From assembly GCA_934845495.1 (NCBI GenBank), contig CAKWRB010000031.1, positions 1-9,996 of the forward strand: a stretch of DNA of 9,996 bases, read 5' to 3'. Source of the stretch: an uncultured bacterium. Its GTDB lineage: Bacteria > Bacillota > Clostridia > Oscillospirales > Ruminococcaceae. How positions within the stretch are numbered: position 1 is the first letter of the stretch; the number at the start of each line of letters is the position of its first letter. Below the pieces are notes generated by a model. The model saw only the letters and a program-made list of their open reading frames with translations. It was not told the origin of the DNA and did not search any database. Positions 1-7,276 of this stretch are shown here, piece by piece. The position numbers and the translations under genes are program-made.

Positions 1-1995
1 CCGTAGGAATAACCCGCTAACTGGCGGCAGATCTGCATTACCTGCTCCTGATAGACAATACAGCCATAGGTCACTTCCAAAATCGGACGCAGTTCCGGTG
101 TCTTGTATGTCACAAGCCGGGGATTGTGGCGATTTCGGATATACCGGGGGATGGACTCCATTGGGCCGGGCCGGTAAAGCGAGATCACAGCGATGAGATC
201 TTCGATGGATTCCGGTCCCAGCTGGGTGATGACATTGCGCATTCCTGCCGATTCAAACTGGAACACACCAAAGGCATGCCCTTCGCCGAGCATCTTAAAG
301 GTGGCTGCATCGTCCATAGGAATGGACTCCATATCAAATCCCGGCACCGTGCGGCGAATCATCTCCTCGGCATCGTGGATCACAGTCAGGTTCCGGAGCC
401 CCAGAAAGTCCATCTTGAGCAGCCCCAGCTCCTCCAGCGTTGTCATGGGGTACTGGGTCACGATGGCATCGTCATTTTTCTGCAGCGGCACATAGGTATC
501 TGCCGGTTCCCGGGTGATGACCACACCTGCCGCATGGGTGGAGGCGTGGCGCGGCATTCCCTCCAGCGCCCGGGACACATCGATGAGCTGACGGATATTT
601 TCATCGCTCTCATAACTTTTCTTGAGTTCCGGAACCGCCGAAAGCGCCTTATCGATCGTCATACCCAGCTCGTTGGGAATCATCTTTGCCACAGCGTCCA
701 CATTCTGGTATCCCAGCGCCAGCGCCCGGCCCACATCCCGTACAGCTGCACGGGCCGCCATGGTACCAAAGGTGATGATCTGCGCTACATGGTCCGAGCC
801 ATACTTCTGCACCACATAATCGATCACCTCCTGCCGACGCACATAACAAAAATCGATATCAAAGTCGGGCATACTCACCCGCTCCGGGTTGAGAAAGCGC
901 TCGAACAGCAGATTATACCGGATCGGATCGATACCGGTGATGCCAATGCAATAAGCCGCCAGGCTGCCCGCACCGCTTCCTCGCCCCGGCCCCACCGGGA
1001 TTCCCCGGCTCTTGGCATAGGCAATAAAGTCGTGGACAATGAGGTAGTAGTCCACATACCCCATCTGGACGATGACCCTCAGCTCATATTCCAGCCGTTC
1101 AATCACCGATGGGGCGGGGTCTTCCCCATACAGGCTGTACATTCCCTCGTAGCTCATCCGCCGGAAGTAGGCAAGATTGTCTTCGCCGTTCGGCGCCGAA
1201 AAGTAGGGCAGCTTGGTCTTGCCAAACTCGAATTCCAGATTGCACCGCTCGGCGATCCGCACGGTGTTTTCAAAGGCCTCGTCCACATCCGGAATGGCCT
1301 GGCGCATCTCCTCCAGGTTTTTGATATAAAACTGATCTGTCTGGAATTCCAGGTCGCTGGGATCGTTCACCGTCCGGCCGGTCTGGATGCAGACCAGGAT
1401 GCTCTGGTTGGAGCTGTCCTCCCGGTTGATGTAGTGGGCATCGTTGGTGGCCACCAGCCCCACTTCATTCTCCCGGGCCAGCTTGATGAGCTGGGGCAGG
1501 ATCCGTTTCTGCTCCTCGATGCCGTGGTTCTGCAGCTCGATGAAGAAATTATCTTTTCCAAATATATCCACATATTCCCTAACTGCCTGAAAGGCAGATC
1601 AGTCCCCTGTGGTGTTGGCGGAGCAGCGCGTTATCCACCCGGGGCTTGTTGTAAAAGCCTTCGATATAGGCGGCCGACACCAGCTTGATCAGGTTCTGAT
1701 ATCCCTCCTCATTCTCGCACAGCAGGACCATGTGATAGGGAGAGGAATCCACCCGGTGCTGCTTATCGAACCGGGTTCTGGGTGCCACATATACTTCGCA
1801 GCCGATGATTGGCTTTACCCCTGCCTTCTTGGCTGCATGATAAAACTCAATGGCGCCGTACATGACACCATGGTCAGTAATCGCGACCGCCGGCTGCCCC
1901 AGCGCCTTGACCTTTTCCACCAGCCGCTCAATCCGGCAGGCTCCGTCCAGCAAGCTGTATTCACTGTGAACATGCAGATGTACAAACCGTTCCAT
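1..1995 (-). CDS. dnaE: DNA polymerase III subunit alpha (DnaE), N-terminal part; interrupted by an internal deletion/frameshift and cut by the window edge
   Basis: Catalytic subunit of a C-family replicative DNA polymerase, cytoplasmic. The N-terminus is a PHP domain: HLHVHSEYS at residues 6-14, TDHGVMYG at 40-47 and GCEVYV at 65-70. After the break the same protein continues with DIFGKDNFFIELQNHG, the palm segment GPGRGSGAGS, the catalytic PDFDIDF (encoded near 855-870), and finger motifs such as LYRPGPMESI and YQEQVMQI, open to base 1. Full-length family members are about 1,150 residues, so roughly the last 45% lies outside the window. The start is ATG at 1995, with AGGAAGG six bases upstream; an ATG at 2013 sits before that ribosome site and is less likely. 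It lies 24 bases behind whiA, as last visible gene of the operon. Oddity: codons GLICLS run into a TAG at 1579-1581, and the correct frame resumes at about 1592 without roughly 20 residues normally found there. Identity is very secure; intactness is not. Confidence 0.93.
1579..1597 (-). other. Deletion/frameshift junction inside dnaE, with inverted repeat
   Basis: On the minus strand the dnaE frame reads GLICLS and then Gly-Ser-TAG. The proper downstream frame is recovered as FQAVREYVDIFG from about 1592. Family members carry a segment resembling ACLAGEIPRLLL here (about 20 residues) that is absent. The junction sits in a perfect inverted repeat, CTGCCT-TTC-AGGCAG on the minus strand (1583-1597). 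It also contains CTTTCAG, which fits both the left reading (Leu-Ser) and the right reading (Phe-Gln), as expected if two CTTTCAG copies recombined. The ancestral copy is not visible, so that mechanism is inference. Confidence 0.75.
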
Positions 1996-2001
1996 ACGGC
2001 A

Positions 2002-2008
2002 CCTTCCT
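2002..2008 (-). promoter_or_regulatory. Ribosome binding site that sets the dnaE start
   Basis: Minus-strand AGGAAGG lies six bases before the ATG at 1995. It falls between two in-frame ATGs (2013 and 1995) and therefore supports the inner one, which gives the family-typical start MERFVHLHVHSEYS. Confidence 0.8.
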
Positions 2009-2019
2009 TTCATTTAAAT

Positions 2020-2937
2020 TCAGTCCATGCGGCTGGTGCGCAGTTCCTCTGCCATCCGGCTCAATCGGCTCAGACGGTGATTCAGCCCGGAGCGGGACAG
2101 GGGTTCGTCCAGCTTCCCAAGCAGTTCCCGCAGTGACAGTTCCGGATTTTCCATCCGCTTCACCGCCACCTCCCGGAGCTCCTCCGGCAGGCCCTCCAGC
2201 CCCAGCGACAGGATCAGATACTCAATATCCGCAATCTGCCGGGCCGATGCAGTTACCGTTTTATCGATGTTTGCGGTTTCGCAATTGGTTACCCGGTTGA
2301 CCTTGTTGCGCATATCCCGGACAATCTTCACCTCCATCAGCTCCATGGCCGACTTGGGCGCACCTGCGGCGGTAAGGGCGTCCTCAATATTCTCACTCTC
2401 GCGATAGTACAGCACCGCCTGATCCCGCCGGAGCTGGAACTTGGGTGCTCCCACTACCTGGTCCAGCAGCGCCGCCAGCGGCTCCACCAGACCGGCCCGG
2501 TAGACCGTGAACTCCAGCAGATAGTTTTTCTCCGGGTCGGTCACGGAACCGCAGGCCAGGTAGGCACCGCTGAGAAAGGCCGCTGCCTCTCCCTCCCGTA
2601 CCAGCATCGCCTCGTTGATGCGGTCCCCCTCCTGACCGAAAAACTCCAGCACTTTCTGCCGGGAGGCAGGCTGCGACAGGGCCACTGCATAGTGCCGGGT
2701 AGCATTTCCCATCCCGGTTCGGGTGATAGGGATCTCCTCGCAGCCCTTTCCCAGGATCTCCCGAAGGGTGGAACGGTAAAGCTGTGCGATCTCCTGGCGC
2801 TCGGTGGTCATCGAAATCTCACCGCTGTCAAAATGCTTGGAGCAGAGGAGCAGGCCATACCCCTGAGCCATTCTGCATTTTTTCCGGAGGGTGAGATTTT
2901 CAAGGATCTCAGTTTTTACTTCACTGGCAAATGCCAC
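2020..2937 (-). CDS. whiA: WhiA, DNA-binding regulator of division/segregation genes
   Basis: WhiA (YvcL in Bacillus) is a two-domain DNA-binding protein: an N-terminal degenerate LAGLIDADG homing-endonuclease fold and a C-terminal helix-turn-helix. It is linked to sporulation control in Streptomyces and to division and chromosome segregation in Bacillus. The 305 residues match the family length. Visible signatures are a start like the family's SFSSEVK (AFASEVK, 2-8), FLSGAYLACGSVTDPEK (121-137) and YLLEF (139-143) in the LAGLIDADG-like part, then NRVTNCETANIDK (214-226) and the C-terminal helix-turn-helix with NPELSLRELLGKL (264-276) and SRSGLNHRLSRL (281-292). The start is GTG at 2937: the nearby ATG is out of frame and closes after seven codons, and GGAGAGG lies about seven bases upstream. 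It begins 16 bases after rapZ ends and precedes dnaE. In Bacillus and many clostridia a yvcK/mgfK gene lies between rapZ and whiA; none fits here. Confidence 0.95.
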   Translation of the reverse strand: MAFASEVKTEILENLTLRKKCRMAQGYGLLLCSKHFDSGEISMTTERQEIAQLYRSTLREILGKGCEEIPITRTGMGNATRHYAVALSQPASRQKVLEFFGQEGDRINEAMLVREGEAAAFLSGAYLACGSVTDPEKNYLLEFTVYRAGLVEPLAALLDQVVGAPKFQLRRDQAVLYYRESENIEDALTAAGAPKSAMELMEVKIVRDMRNKVNRVTNCETANIDKTVTASARQIADIEYLILSLGLEGLPEELREVAVKRMENPELSLRELLGKLDEPLSRSGLNHRLSRLSRMAEELRTSRMD

Positions 2938-2953
2938 TCTCCATCCTCTCCTT

Positions 2954-3811
2954 TCAGCGATTCCGATTCACATCCCGATGGCTTACCGAAACGCGGTAGC
3001 CCTTCTGTGCCAGCCGCTTCCGGAACAGCTCGGCAAAGGTCACCGACCGGTGCCGGCCGCCGGTGCAGCCAAAACCGATCACCAGGCTGCACTTTCCCTC
3101 CGCCAGATAGAGCGGGAGCAGGTACTCCAAGAGCCCGTCCAACCGCTGAACCAGACCCTGGGACACCTCCCCAGCCAGCACATAGTCCTGTACTTCCGGT
3201 TCCAGACCGGTGTGTTCCCGGAGTTCCGGGATATAGAAGGGATTGGGCAGGCAACGCACATCGAACAGCAGGTCCGTTTCAGGCGGGATCCCGTATTTGT
3301 ATCCAAAGGACATACAGGTGACAACCATCTTCCCACTGTCGTCCCCGAAGAGCTGCTCGACCCGTTCCCGGAGCTGTGCCATACTGAGAAAGCTGGTGTC
3401 AATGCAGTAATCCGCACGCAGTCGAAGCGGTTCCAGCAGCTTCCGCTCGGTGCGGATGGCCGCTTCCAGGCCAGCGCTTCCCTCCTCCATCAGCGGATGG
3501 CGGCGGCGGTTTTCCTTATACCGGTGCAGGATCACGCTGTCCTCGGCCTCCAGCATCAGGATCCGATAGCTGTGACCCTCCGCGGCAAGCCAGTCCAGCG
3601 CCTCCGGAAAGCGGGCAAACTGCTCTCCACTGCGGAAATCGGTCACCAGAGCGATCCGTTCTCCCACTGGGGACTGCTCACACAGGCGGGCAAACGGGCC
3701 AATCAGACCGGCGGGGATATTGTCCACACAGAAGTAGCCCATATCCTCCAGTTCATTGACTGCCACTGTTTTGCCCGCACCGGACATACCTGTCACAAAG
3801 AGAAAATCCAT
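2954..3811 (-). CDS. rapZ: RapZ/YvcJ-family nucleotide-binding protein
   Basis: The protein has 285 residues, the family norm. An N-terminal P-loop fold has Walker A GMSGAGKT (8-15) and a Walker-B-like VTDFRSG (56-62). The C-terminal domain has SFGYKYGIP (168-176), DVRCLPNPFY (184-193) and GCTGGRHRSV (248-257), all hallmark motifs of the family. In E. coli RapZ binds the sRNA GlmZ and controls glucosamine-6-phosphate synthase; Gram-positive YvcJ binds and hydrolyses nucleotides and has been linked to competence, so the RNA role should not simply be carried over. The ATG at 3811 gives the family start MDFLFVTGMSG; the frame is open a further 21 codons upstream but that stretch overlaps the end of murB. 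The gap to murB is 7 bases, and the only ribosome-site-like sequence (GGAAGGA) is inside the murB end about 13 bases away, so translational coupling with murB is likely. Confidence 0.95.
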   Translation of the reverse strand: MDFLFVTGMSGAGKTVAVNELEDMGYFCVDNIPAGLIGPFARLCEQSPVGERIALVTDFRSGEQFARFPEALDWLAAEGHSYRILMLEAEDSVILHRYKENRRRHPLMEEGSAGLEAAIRTERKLLEPLRLRADYCIDTSFLSMAQLRERVEQLFGDDSGKMVVTCMSFGYKYGIPPETDLLFDVRCLPNPFYIPELREHTGLEPEVQDYVLAGEVSQGLVQRLDGLLEYLLPLYLAEGKCSLVIGFGCTGGRHRSVTFAELFRKRLAQKGYRVSVSHRDVNRNR

Positions 3812-3818
3812 CGTAGGT

Positions 3819-4760
3819 TCACAATCCTTCCCCAAAACTGCCCAGGAACCGGATCTCCGGCTCCAGCAGAACACCTTTTTGCTCCTGTACCGTTTTTTGC
3901 ACCTGGCGCATCAGCTCAGCCACATCGGCGGCTGTGGCGCCGCCGCGGTTGATGATAAACCCGGCATGCTTTTCACTCACCTGGGCTCCGCCCACCTGCA
4001 GCCCCTTGAGGCCGCACCGATCGATCAGGGCTGCTGCCGGTGGGGTCCCATCCGGCGGCCGTTTGAAGGCACTGCCGGCCGAGGGGTATTCCAACGGCTG
4101 TTTTTCCCGGCGGGCCGCTGCCAAACGGTCCATCTCCGCATAGATTTCCCGGCTGTTTCCCAGCTGCAGCTGCACTTCAGCCGCGAGGACCCATTCCCCG
4201 CTATGCGAAAAGCGGCTGCTCCGATAGCCAAAGCCACACTCCTCTGCTGGAATCCAGCAAACCTCTCCCGTTGGCTGCAAGACCTCCACCCGGGTGATGC
4301 AGTCCTTCATCTCTCCGCCATAAGCTCCGGCATTCATATAGACTGCACCGCCCACCGTCCCAGGGATCCCATGGGCAAACTCCAGGCCAGTACAGCCCTG
4401 CTCAGCGGCAAAGTTTGCTGCCCGGGCCAGAGTAAGTCCGGACGGCAGACGAAAACGCCCCTCTCCGGTACAGAGGATCTCACCGGTTTCCGCTCTGGGA
4501 CAGAGCACCACACCCGGCAAGCCTTGGTCGGACACCAGCAAGTTGGAACCTCTTCCGATGAGCTGAATCGGCAACCCCAACTGCCGGCAAAACTTTGCTG
4601 CCATAAGGAACTGGCGCTCGCTATCCGGGCAAACCAACCGTTCTGCCGGTCCCCCAATGCGCAATGTGGTATGACGGCTCATCGGCTCCTTGCAAAAAAA
4701 GGTGATGCCAGCCGACTCCAGCCAGTGATCCAGCTGTGTAAGTTTTTCAGTATGCTCCAT
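3819..4760 (-). CDS. murB: UDP-N-acetylenolpyruvoylglucosamine reductase (MurB)
   Basis: A cytoplasmic flavoenzyme that uses FAD and NADPH to reduce UDP-GlcNAc-enolpyruvate to UDP-N-acetylmuramate in peptidoglycan synthesis. With this start the protein is 313 residues. Motifs in order: HTTLRIGGPAE (30-40), the FAD-binding IGRGSNLLVSD (68-78), EFAHGIPGTVGGAVYMNAGAYG (127-148), GYRSSRF (178-184), the GSAFKRP segment carrying the proton-donor serine (S230), and C-terminal LEPEIRF (299-305) with the catalytic glutamate. The YPSAGSAFKRP form is typical of the shorter Gram-positive type. ATG 4760 was preferred because it leaves a family-like 29-residue lead before HTT and has GGGGGGA four bases upstream. 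In-frame ATGs at 4772 and 4805 are alternatives; 4805 has GGAG close by. It follows hprK by 92 bases and is nearly abutting rapZ. Confidence 0.95.
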   Translation of the reverse strand: MEHTEKLTQLDHWLESAGITFFCKEPMSRHTTLRIGGPAERLVCPDSERQFLMAAKFCRQLGLPIQLIGRGSNLLVSDQGLPGVVLCPRAETGEILCTGEGRFRLPSGLTLARAANFAAEQGCTGLEFAHGIPGTVGGAVYMNAGAYGGEMKDCITRVEVLQPTGEVCWIPAEECGFGYRSSRFSHSGEWVLAAEVQLQLGNSREIYAEMDRLAAARREKQPLEYPSAGSAFKRPPDGTPPAAALIDRCGLKGLQVGGAQVSEKHAGFIINRGGATAADVAELMRQVQKTVQEQKGVLLEPEIRFLGSFGEGL

Positions 4761-4852
4761 AATTCCCCCCATACCACCTGCCTGAGAAAGAGAAACTGCC
4801 GGCATCTTCTCCAGTGCGGCAGATCCCGGCAGGCGGTCGTTCTCGATTGTGA
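4761..4852 (-). other. hprK-murB intergenic spacer with inverted repeats
   Basis: This is the only wide gap in the leftward cluster (92 bases). On the minus strand it holds CTGCCGG and, after a 22-base interval, its exact complement CCGGCAG, plus an outer CCTGCC/GGCAGG pair. No T-tract follows, so it is not an obvious terminator. It may be an mRNA structure ahead of murB. The murB frame is also open right through it into the end of hprK, so part could be coding if murB starts earlier. Confidence 0.35.
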
Positions 4853-5800
4853 TCAGAAAGTATCCCAGTTGGTATCGATATCCATCATACCCAACCGCTG
4901 CAGCAGCTCATGTGCTGCGTTATAACCCAGTTTCTTTTCGCGGTAGTTCATCGCCGCCACTTCCAGGATAACGGCAATGTTCCGTCCGGGCTTTACCGGA
5001 ATGGTGATGGACGGAACCTGTACACCCAGAATATCGGTATAGTGGTTCTCCATGCCCATCCGGTCGTAGACCTTGTTGTCATCCCAGAGTTCCAGGTTGA
5101 CGATGAGGTCCACATCCACACTGGATTTGATGGCACCCATGCCAAAGATCCGGCGGGCGTTGATGATGCCGATGCCGCGCAGTTCCAGGAAGTGCCGAAT
5201 ATTGTCCGGAGAGGTGCCGGAGATCCGCTGTGCGGTGATCTTGCGCAGCTCCACAGCATCATCTGCCACCAGGCGGTGACCGCGCTTGATCAGCTCTACC
5301 GCAGTCTCGCTCTTACCGACGCCGCTGTCGCCCATGATGAGCATACCCTCGCCGTAGACCTCCATCAGGACGCCGTGGCGGGTCAGGCGCGGGGCCAGTT
5401 CTGTGTTCAAGAACAGGATCAGCGACGAGATAAAGGTCGAGGTGTTCTCGGTCGTGGTCAGGAGCGGGATTCCGGTCTGGATCGCTGCCTCCACCAGGAC
5501 TTTGGGGGCCTCCAGGCCCTTGGCGAGGATCACTGCCGGCGGATTGGCCTTGAAGAACTCGAGGTACCGGACCTTGGCCTCCTCCTCCGAATAGCGGTTC
5601 ATAAAGACGATCTCGCTTTCGCCCAGGACCTGGGTGCGGCGCTCGTCGAACACTTCAAAAAATCCAGCCAGCTGCAGGCCGGGGCGATTGACATCCGCAC
5701 TGCGGATAAAGACCTCGTCCGGAGGCTTGGGCAGAGCCAACGCCTTCAGATCAAAAGCCTGTATGATCTTTTCCAGTGTGACTTCATAAGCAGTAGCCAT
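4853..5800 (-). CDS. hprK: HPr kinase/phosphorylase (HprK)
   Basis: A bifunctional enzyme that phosphorylates HPr on Ser46 using ATP or pyrophosphate and reverses this by phosphorolysis, the central sensor of carbon catabolite repression in Firmicutes. The 315 residues match the family length of about 310. An N-terminal domain (about 1-130) precedes a kinase domain with RHGV (141-144), Walker A GDSGVGKS (157-164), the catalytic-aspartate motif VADDAVE (178-184) and the HPrK signature LRGIGIINARRIFG (207-220). The C-terminal end EVAAMNYREKKLGYNAA is also typical. The ATG at 5800 has GAGGAG seven bases upstream; an earlier in-frame TTG was rejected. It is the first gene of the leftward cluster, driven by the promoter at 5848-5876. 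Its presumed substrate, HPr with Ser46 intact, is encoded at 9390-9653. Confidence 0.96.
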   Translation of the reverse strand: MATAYEVTLEKIIQAFDLKALALPKPPDEVFIRSADVNRPGLQLAGFFEVFDERRTQVLGESEIVFMNRYSEEEAKVRYLEFFKANPPAVILAKGLEAPKVLVEAAIQTGIPLLTTTENTSTFISSLILFLNTELAPRLTRHGVLMEVYGEGMLIMGDSGVGKSETAVELIKRGHRLVADDAVELRKITAQRISGTSPDNIRHFLELRGIGIINARRIFGMGAIKSSVDVDLIVNLELWDDNKVYDRMGMENHYTDILGVQVPSITIPVKPGRNIAVILEVAAMNYREKKLGYNAAHELLQRLGMMDIDTNWDTF

Positions 5801-5847
5801 AACGGTTCTCCTCTCCGGCAAACATGCCCGAACATAATGTTACCTAT

Positions 5848-5876
5848 ATTATATATTACAGTGGGCTCTTATTCAA
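5848..5876 (-). promoter_or_regulatory. SigA-type promoter of the hprK cluster
   Basis: On the minus strand TTGAAT (5871-5876) and TATAAT (5848-5853) are separated by exactly 17 bases; the -10 is perfect and the -35 has 4 of 6 matches. It sits 48 bases upstream of the hprK ATG. A short perfect dyad, AACAT-A-ATGTT (5831-5841), falls at or just after the expected transcription start and could be an operator or chance. I saw no convincing cre-like site here. Confidence 0.75.
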
Positions 5877-5929
5877 ATAGTATTTCATTTTTCAGTCCTC
5901 TGTAAAAGGAGATTTCCCTAGGGGATTTC

Positions 5930-5958
5930 TTGTGCAAAACACCCTTTTGTGTTATACT
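5930..5958 (+). promoter_or_regulatory. Extended -10 promoter of the glycosyltransferase operon
   Basis: TATACT (5953-5958) is preceded by TG one base upstream (an extended -10). A weak -35, TTGTGC (5930-5935), lies 17 bases away. It is divergent from the hprK promoter, with about 53 bases between the two -35 boxes. The perfect 8-bp palindrome CCCTAGGG (5916-5923) lies just upstream of the -35 and is a candidate regulator site. Confidence 0.6.
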
Positions 5959-5984
5959 TATGGCGCAGAATGACCCGAATTTTT

Positions 5985-6013
5985 ATGGAGTACTGCTCCA
6001 TGATCCGTTTTTT
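5985..6013 (+). promoter_or_regulatory. Hairpin with trailing T-tract in the glycosyltransferase leader
   Basis: ATGGAG (5985-5990) and CTCCAT (5996-6001) form a 6-bp stem with a 5-base loop, followed six bases later by TTTTTT (6008-6013). It lies between the predicted transcription start and the ribosome site. The stem is short and the T-tract is offset, so termination or attenuation is only a possibility. Confidence 0.3.
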
Positions 6014-6028
6014 ACAAGGAGAGGAACT

Positions 6029-7258
6029 ATGCGTATTGCGCTGTTTACCGAAACCTACCTGCCATATATCAACGGTGTGGTAACCCATGTCAAACTCCTC
6101 CGGGAGGGACTTGAAAAACTGGGGCACACGGTTCTGGTCGTCACTTCCGACCCCAACACGCACCACCACTACATTGAGGACGGTGTACTGCACTGTCCGG
6201 CAGTAAAGCTCAAAAAAATCTATGGATACGGCCTGGCCTCGCCATGCAGCCATACCCGTACCAAGCTGCTGGAGGAATTCCATCCGGATATCATTCATAT
6301 CCACACCGAGTTCTCGATGGGCATTTCCGGCATCCACATCGCCAACAAGCTCAAGGTCCCGCTGGTGTACACCTTGCACACTATGTACGATGACTATGTC
6401 TACTATGTTGTGCCCCGACACCTTTCCAAGGTGGCCCGGGAGGTCTCCCGCAAATATGCCCGCCATCTGGCCCGCCGTGCCCAGGCCCTCACCAGCCCTT
6501 CGGAAAAGGGCAGTATCTACTTCCGGGAAGCCGGGATCACCAAGCCGGTAAATGTGATCCCCAATGCGGTGGAGCTGGACCGGTTCATGGTCAAGAACAT
6601 CGACCCCAGCGCCATTCAGGCAGTCCGGGAGAAATACAACCTTACTGAGGACAAGATGCTCGCCTGCTTTGTGGGCCGTCTGGGAAAAGAAAAGAGCGTG
6701 GATGTGCTGCTGGACTACTGGGCCAAAGAGATCCGCCCGGAGGACAACATCCATCTGATGGTAATCGGCGATGGCCCGGTCCGCAACGAACTGGAGCAGC
6801 AGGCCCGGGATCTGGGCATCGACAGTATGGTGCTGTTTACCGGCGCCGTACCCCACACGGAACTGCCGCCCTACCTGGCTGTCTGCAATGTCTATGTCAC
6901 TGCCTCCCTCTCGGACACCAACTCGATTTCTATGCTGGAGGGAGAAGCTGCCGGACTGCCTGTGCTGCAGCGTCTGGACCCAATCAATGCCAACCAGGTT
7001 ATTGAAGGAGACAATGGCTTCCTCTTCAACTCGCCGGAAGAATTGGGGGCCAAGCTCCGTAAGATCCGCGGTATGAACCGGGAAGAACTGCTGGAGCTCA
7101 AGGGGCGCGTCACTCGATTTGTAAAGGACAGCGGTGCGGAAAACCTTGCCAATTACACTCTTTCGGTCTATCATACTATATATAAGGATCAGCTGAAGCA
7201 GCTTTCCATGCGACCGGATCTGCTCCGGCTTCTCCCCTTCCCCGGAAATTGGAAGTAA
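6029..7258 (+). CDS. Glycosyltransferase family 4 protein (possible diacylglycerol glucosyltransferase type)
   Basis: A 409-residue retaining GT-B glycosyltransferase. The N-terminal half starts with MRIALFTETYLPYINGV and has ISGIHIA plus a TLHTMYDDY segment, resembling the acceptor side of glycolipid-forming GT4 enzymes such as 1,2-diacylglycerol 3-glucosyltransferases. The C-terminal nucleotide-sugar domain shows VGRLGKEKS (215-223), VIGDGPVRNELEQQA, and SLSDTNSISMLEGEAAGLPV. The usual GT4 Glu-x7-Glu motif reads Asp296-x7-Glu304 here. No signal peptide or membrane span is evident; family relatives are peripheral membrane proteins. ATG 6029 has AAGGAG seven bases upstream; the longer in-frame start near 5930 lies before the promoter -10 and was rejected. 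The next gene follows after 18 bases, suggesting co-transcription. GT4 membership is secure, but donor and acceptor cannot be read from the sequence. Confidence 0.88.
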   Translation: MRIALFTETYLPYINGVVTHVKLLREGLEKLGHTVLVVTSDPNTHHHYIEDGVLHCPAVKLKKIYGYGLASPCSHTRTKLLEEFHPDIIHIHTEFSMGISGIHIANKLKVPLVYTLHTMYDDYVYYVVPRHLSKVAREVSRKYARHLARRAQALTSPSEKGSIYFREAGITKPVNVIPNAVELDRFMVKNIDPSAIQAVREKYNLTEDKMLACFVGRLGKEKSVDVLLDYWAKEIRPEDNIHLMVIGDGPVRNELEQQARDLGIDSMVLFTGAVPHTELPPYLAVCNVYVTASLSDTNSISMLEGEAAGLPVLQRLDPINANQVIEGDNGFLFNSPEELGAKLRKIRGMNREELLELKGRVTRFVKDSGAENLANYTLSVYHTIYKDQLKQLSMRPDLLRLLPFPGNWK

Positions 7259-7276
7259 CCCAAGGAGGTTGTTCTT

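Noticed and set aside
1570..1600. Programmed frameshifting in dnaE
   Set aside because: About 20 family-conserved codons are missing as well as the frame, and there is no slippery heptamer with a downstream structure, so a deletion or assembly fault explains it better.
126..1688. Plus-strand open frame of 520 codons
   Set aside because: It lies opposite dnaE, whose frame carries clear polymerase motifs. The plus-strand translation is His/Pro/Arg-rich, resembles no family and has no ribosome site.
2891..5905. Long plus-strand frames opposite whiA, rapZ, murB and hprK
   Set aside because: Each mirrors a gene with family motifs and typical length on the minus strand. None has a recognisable product or plausible start signals.
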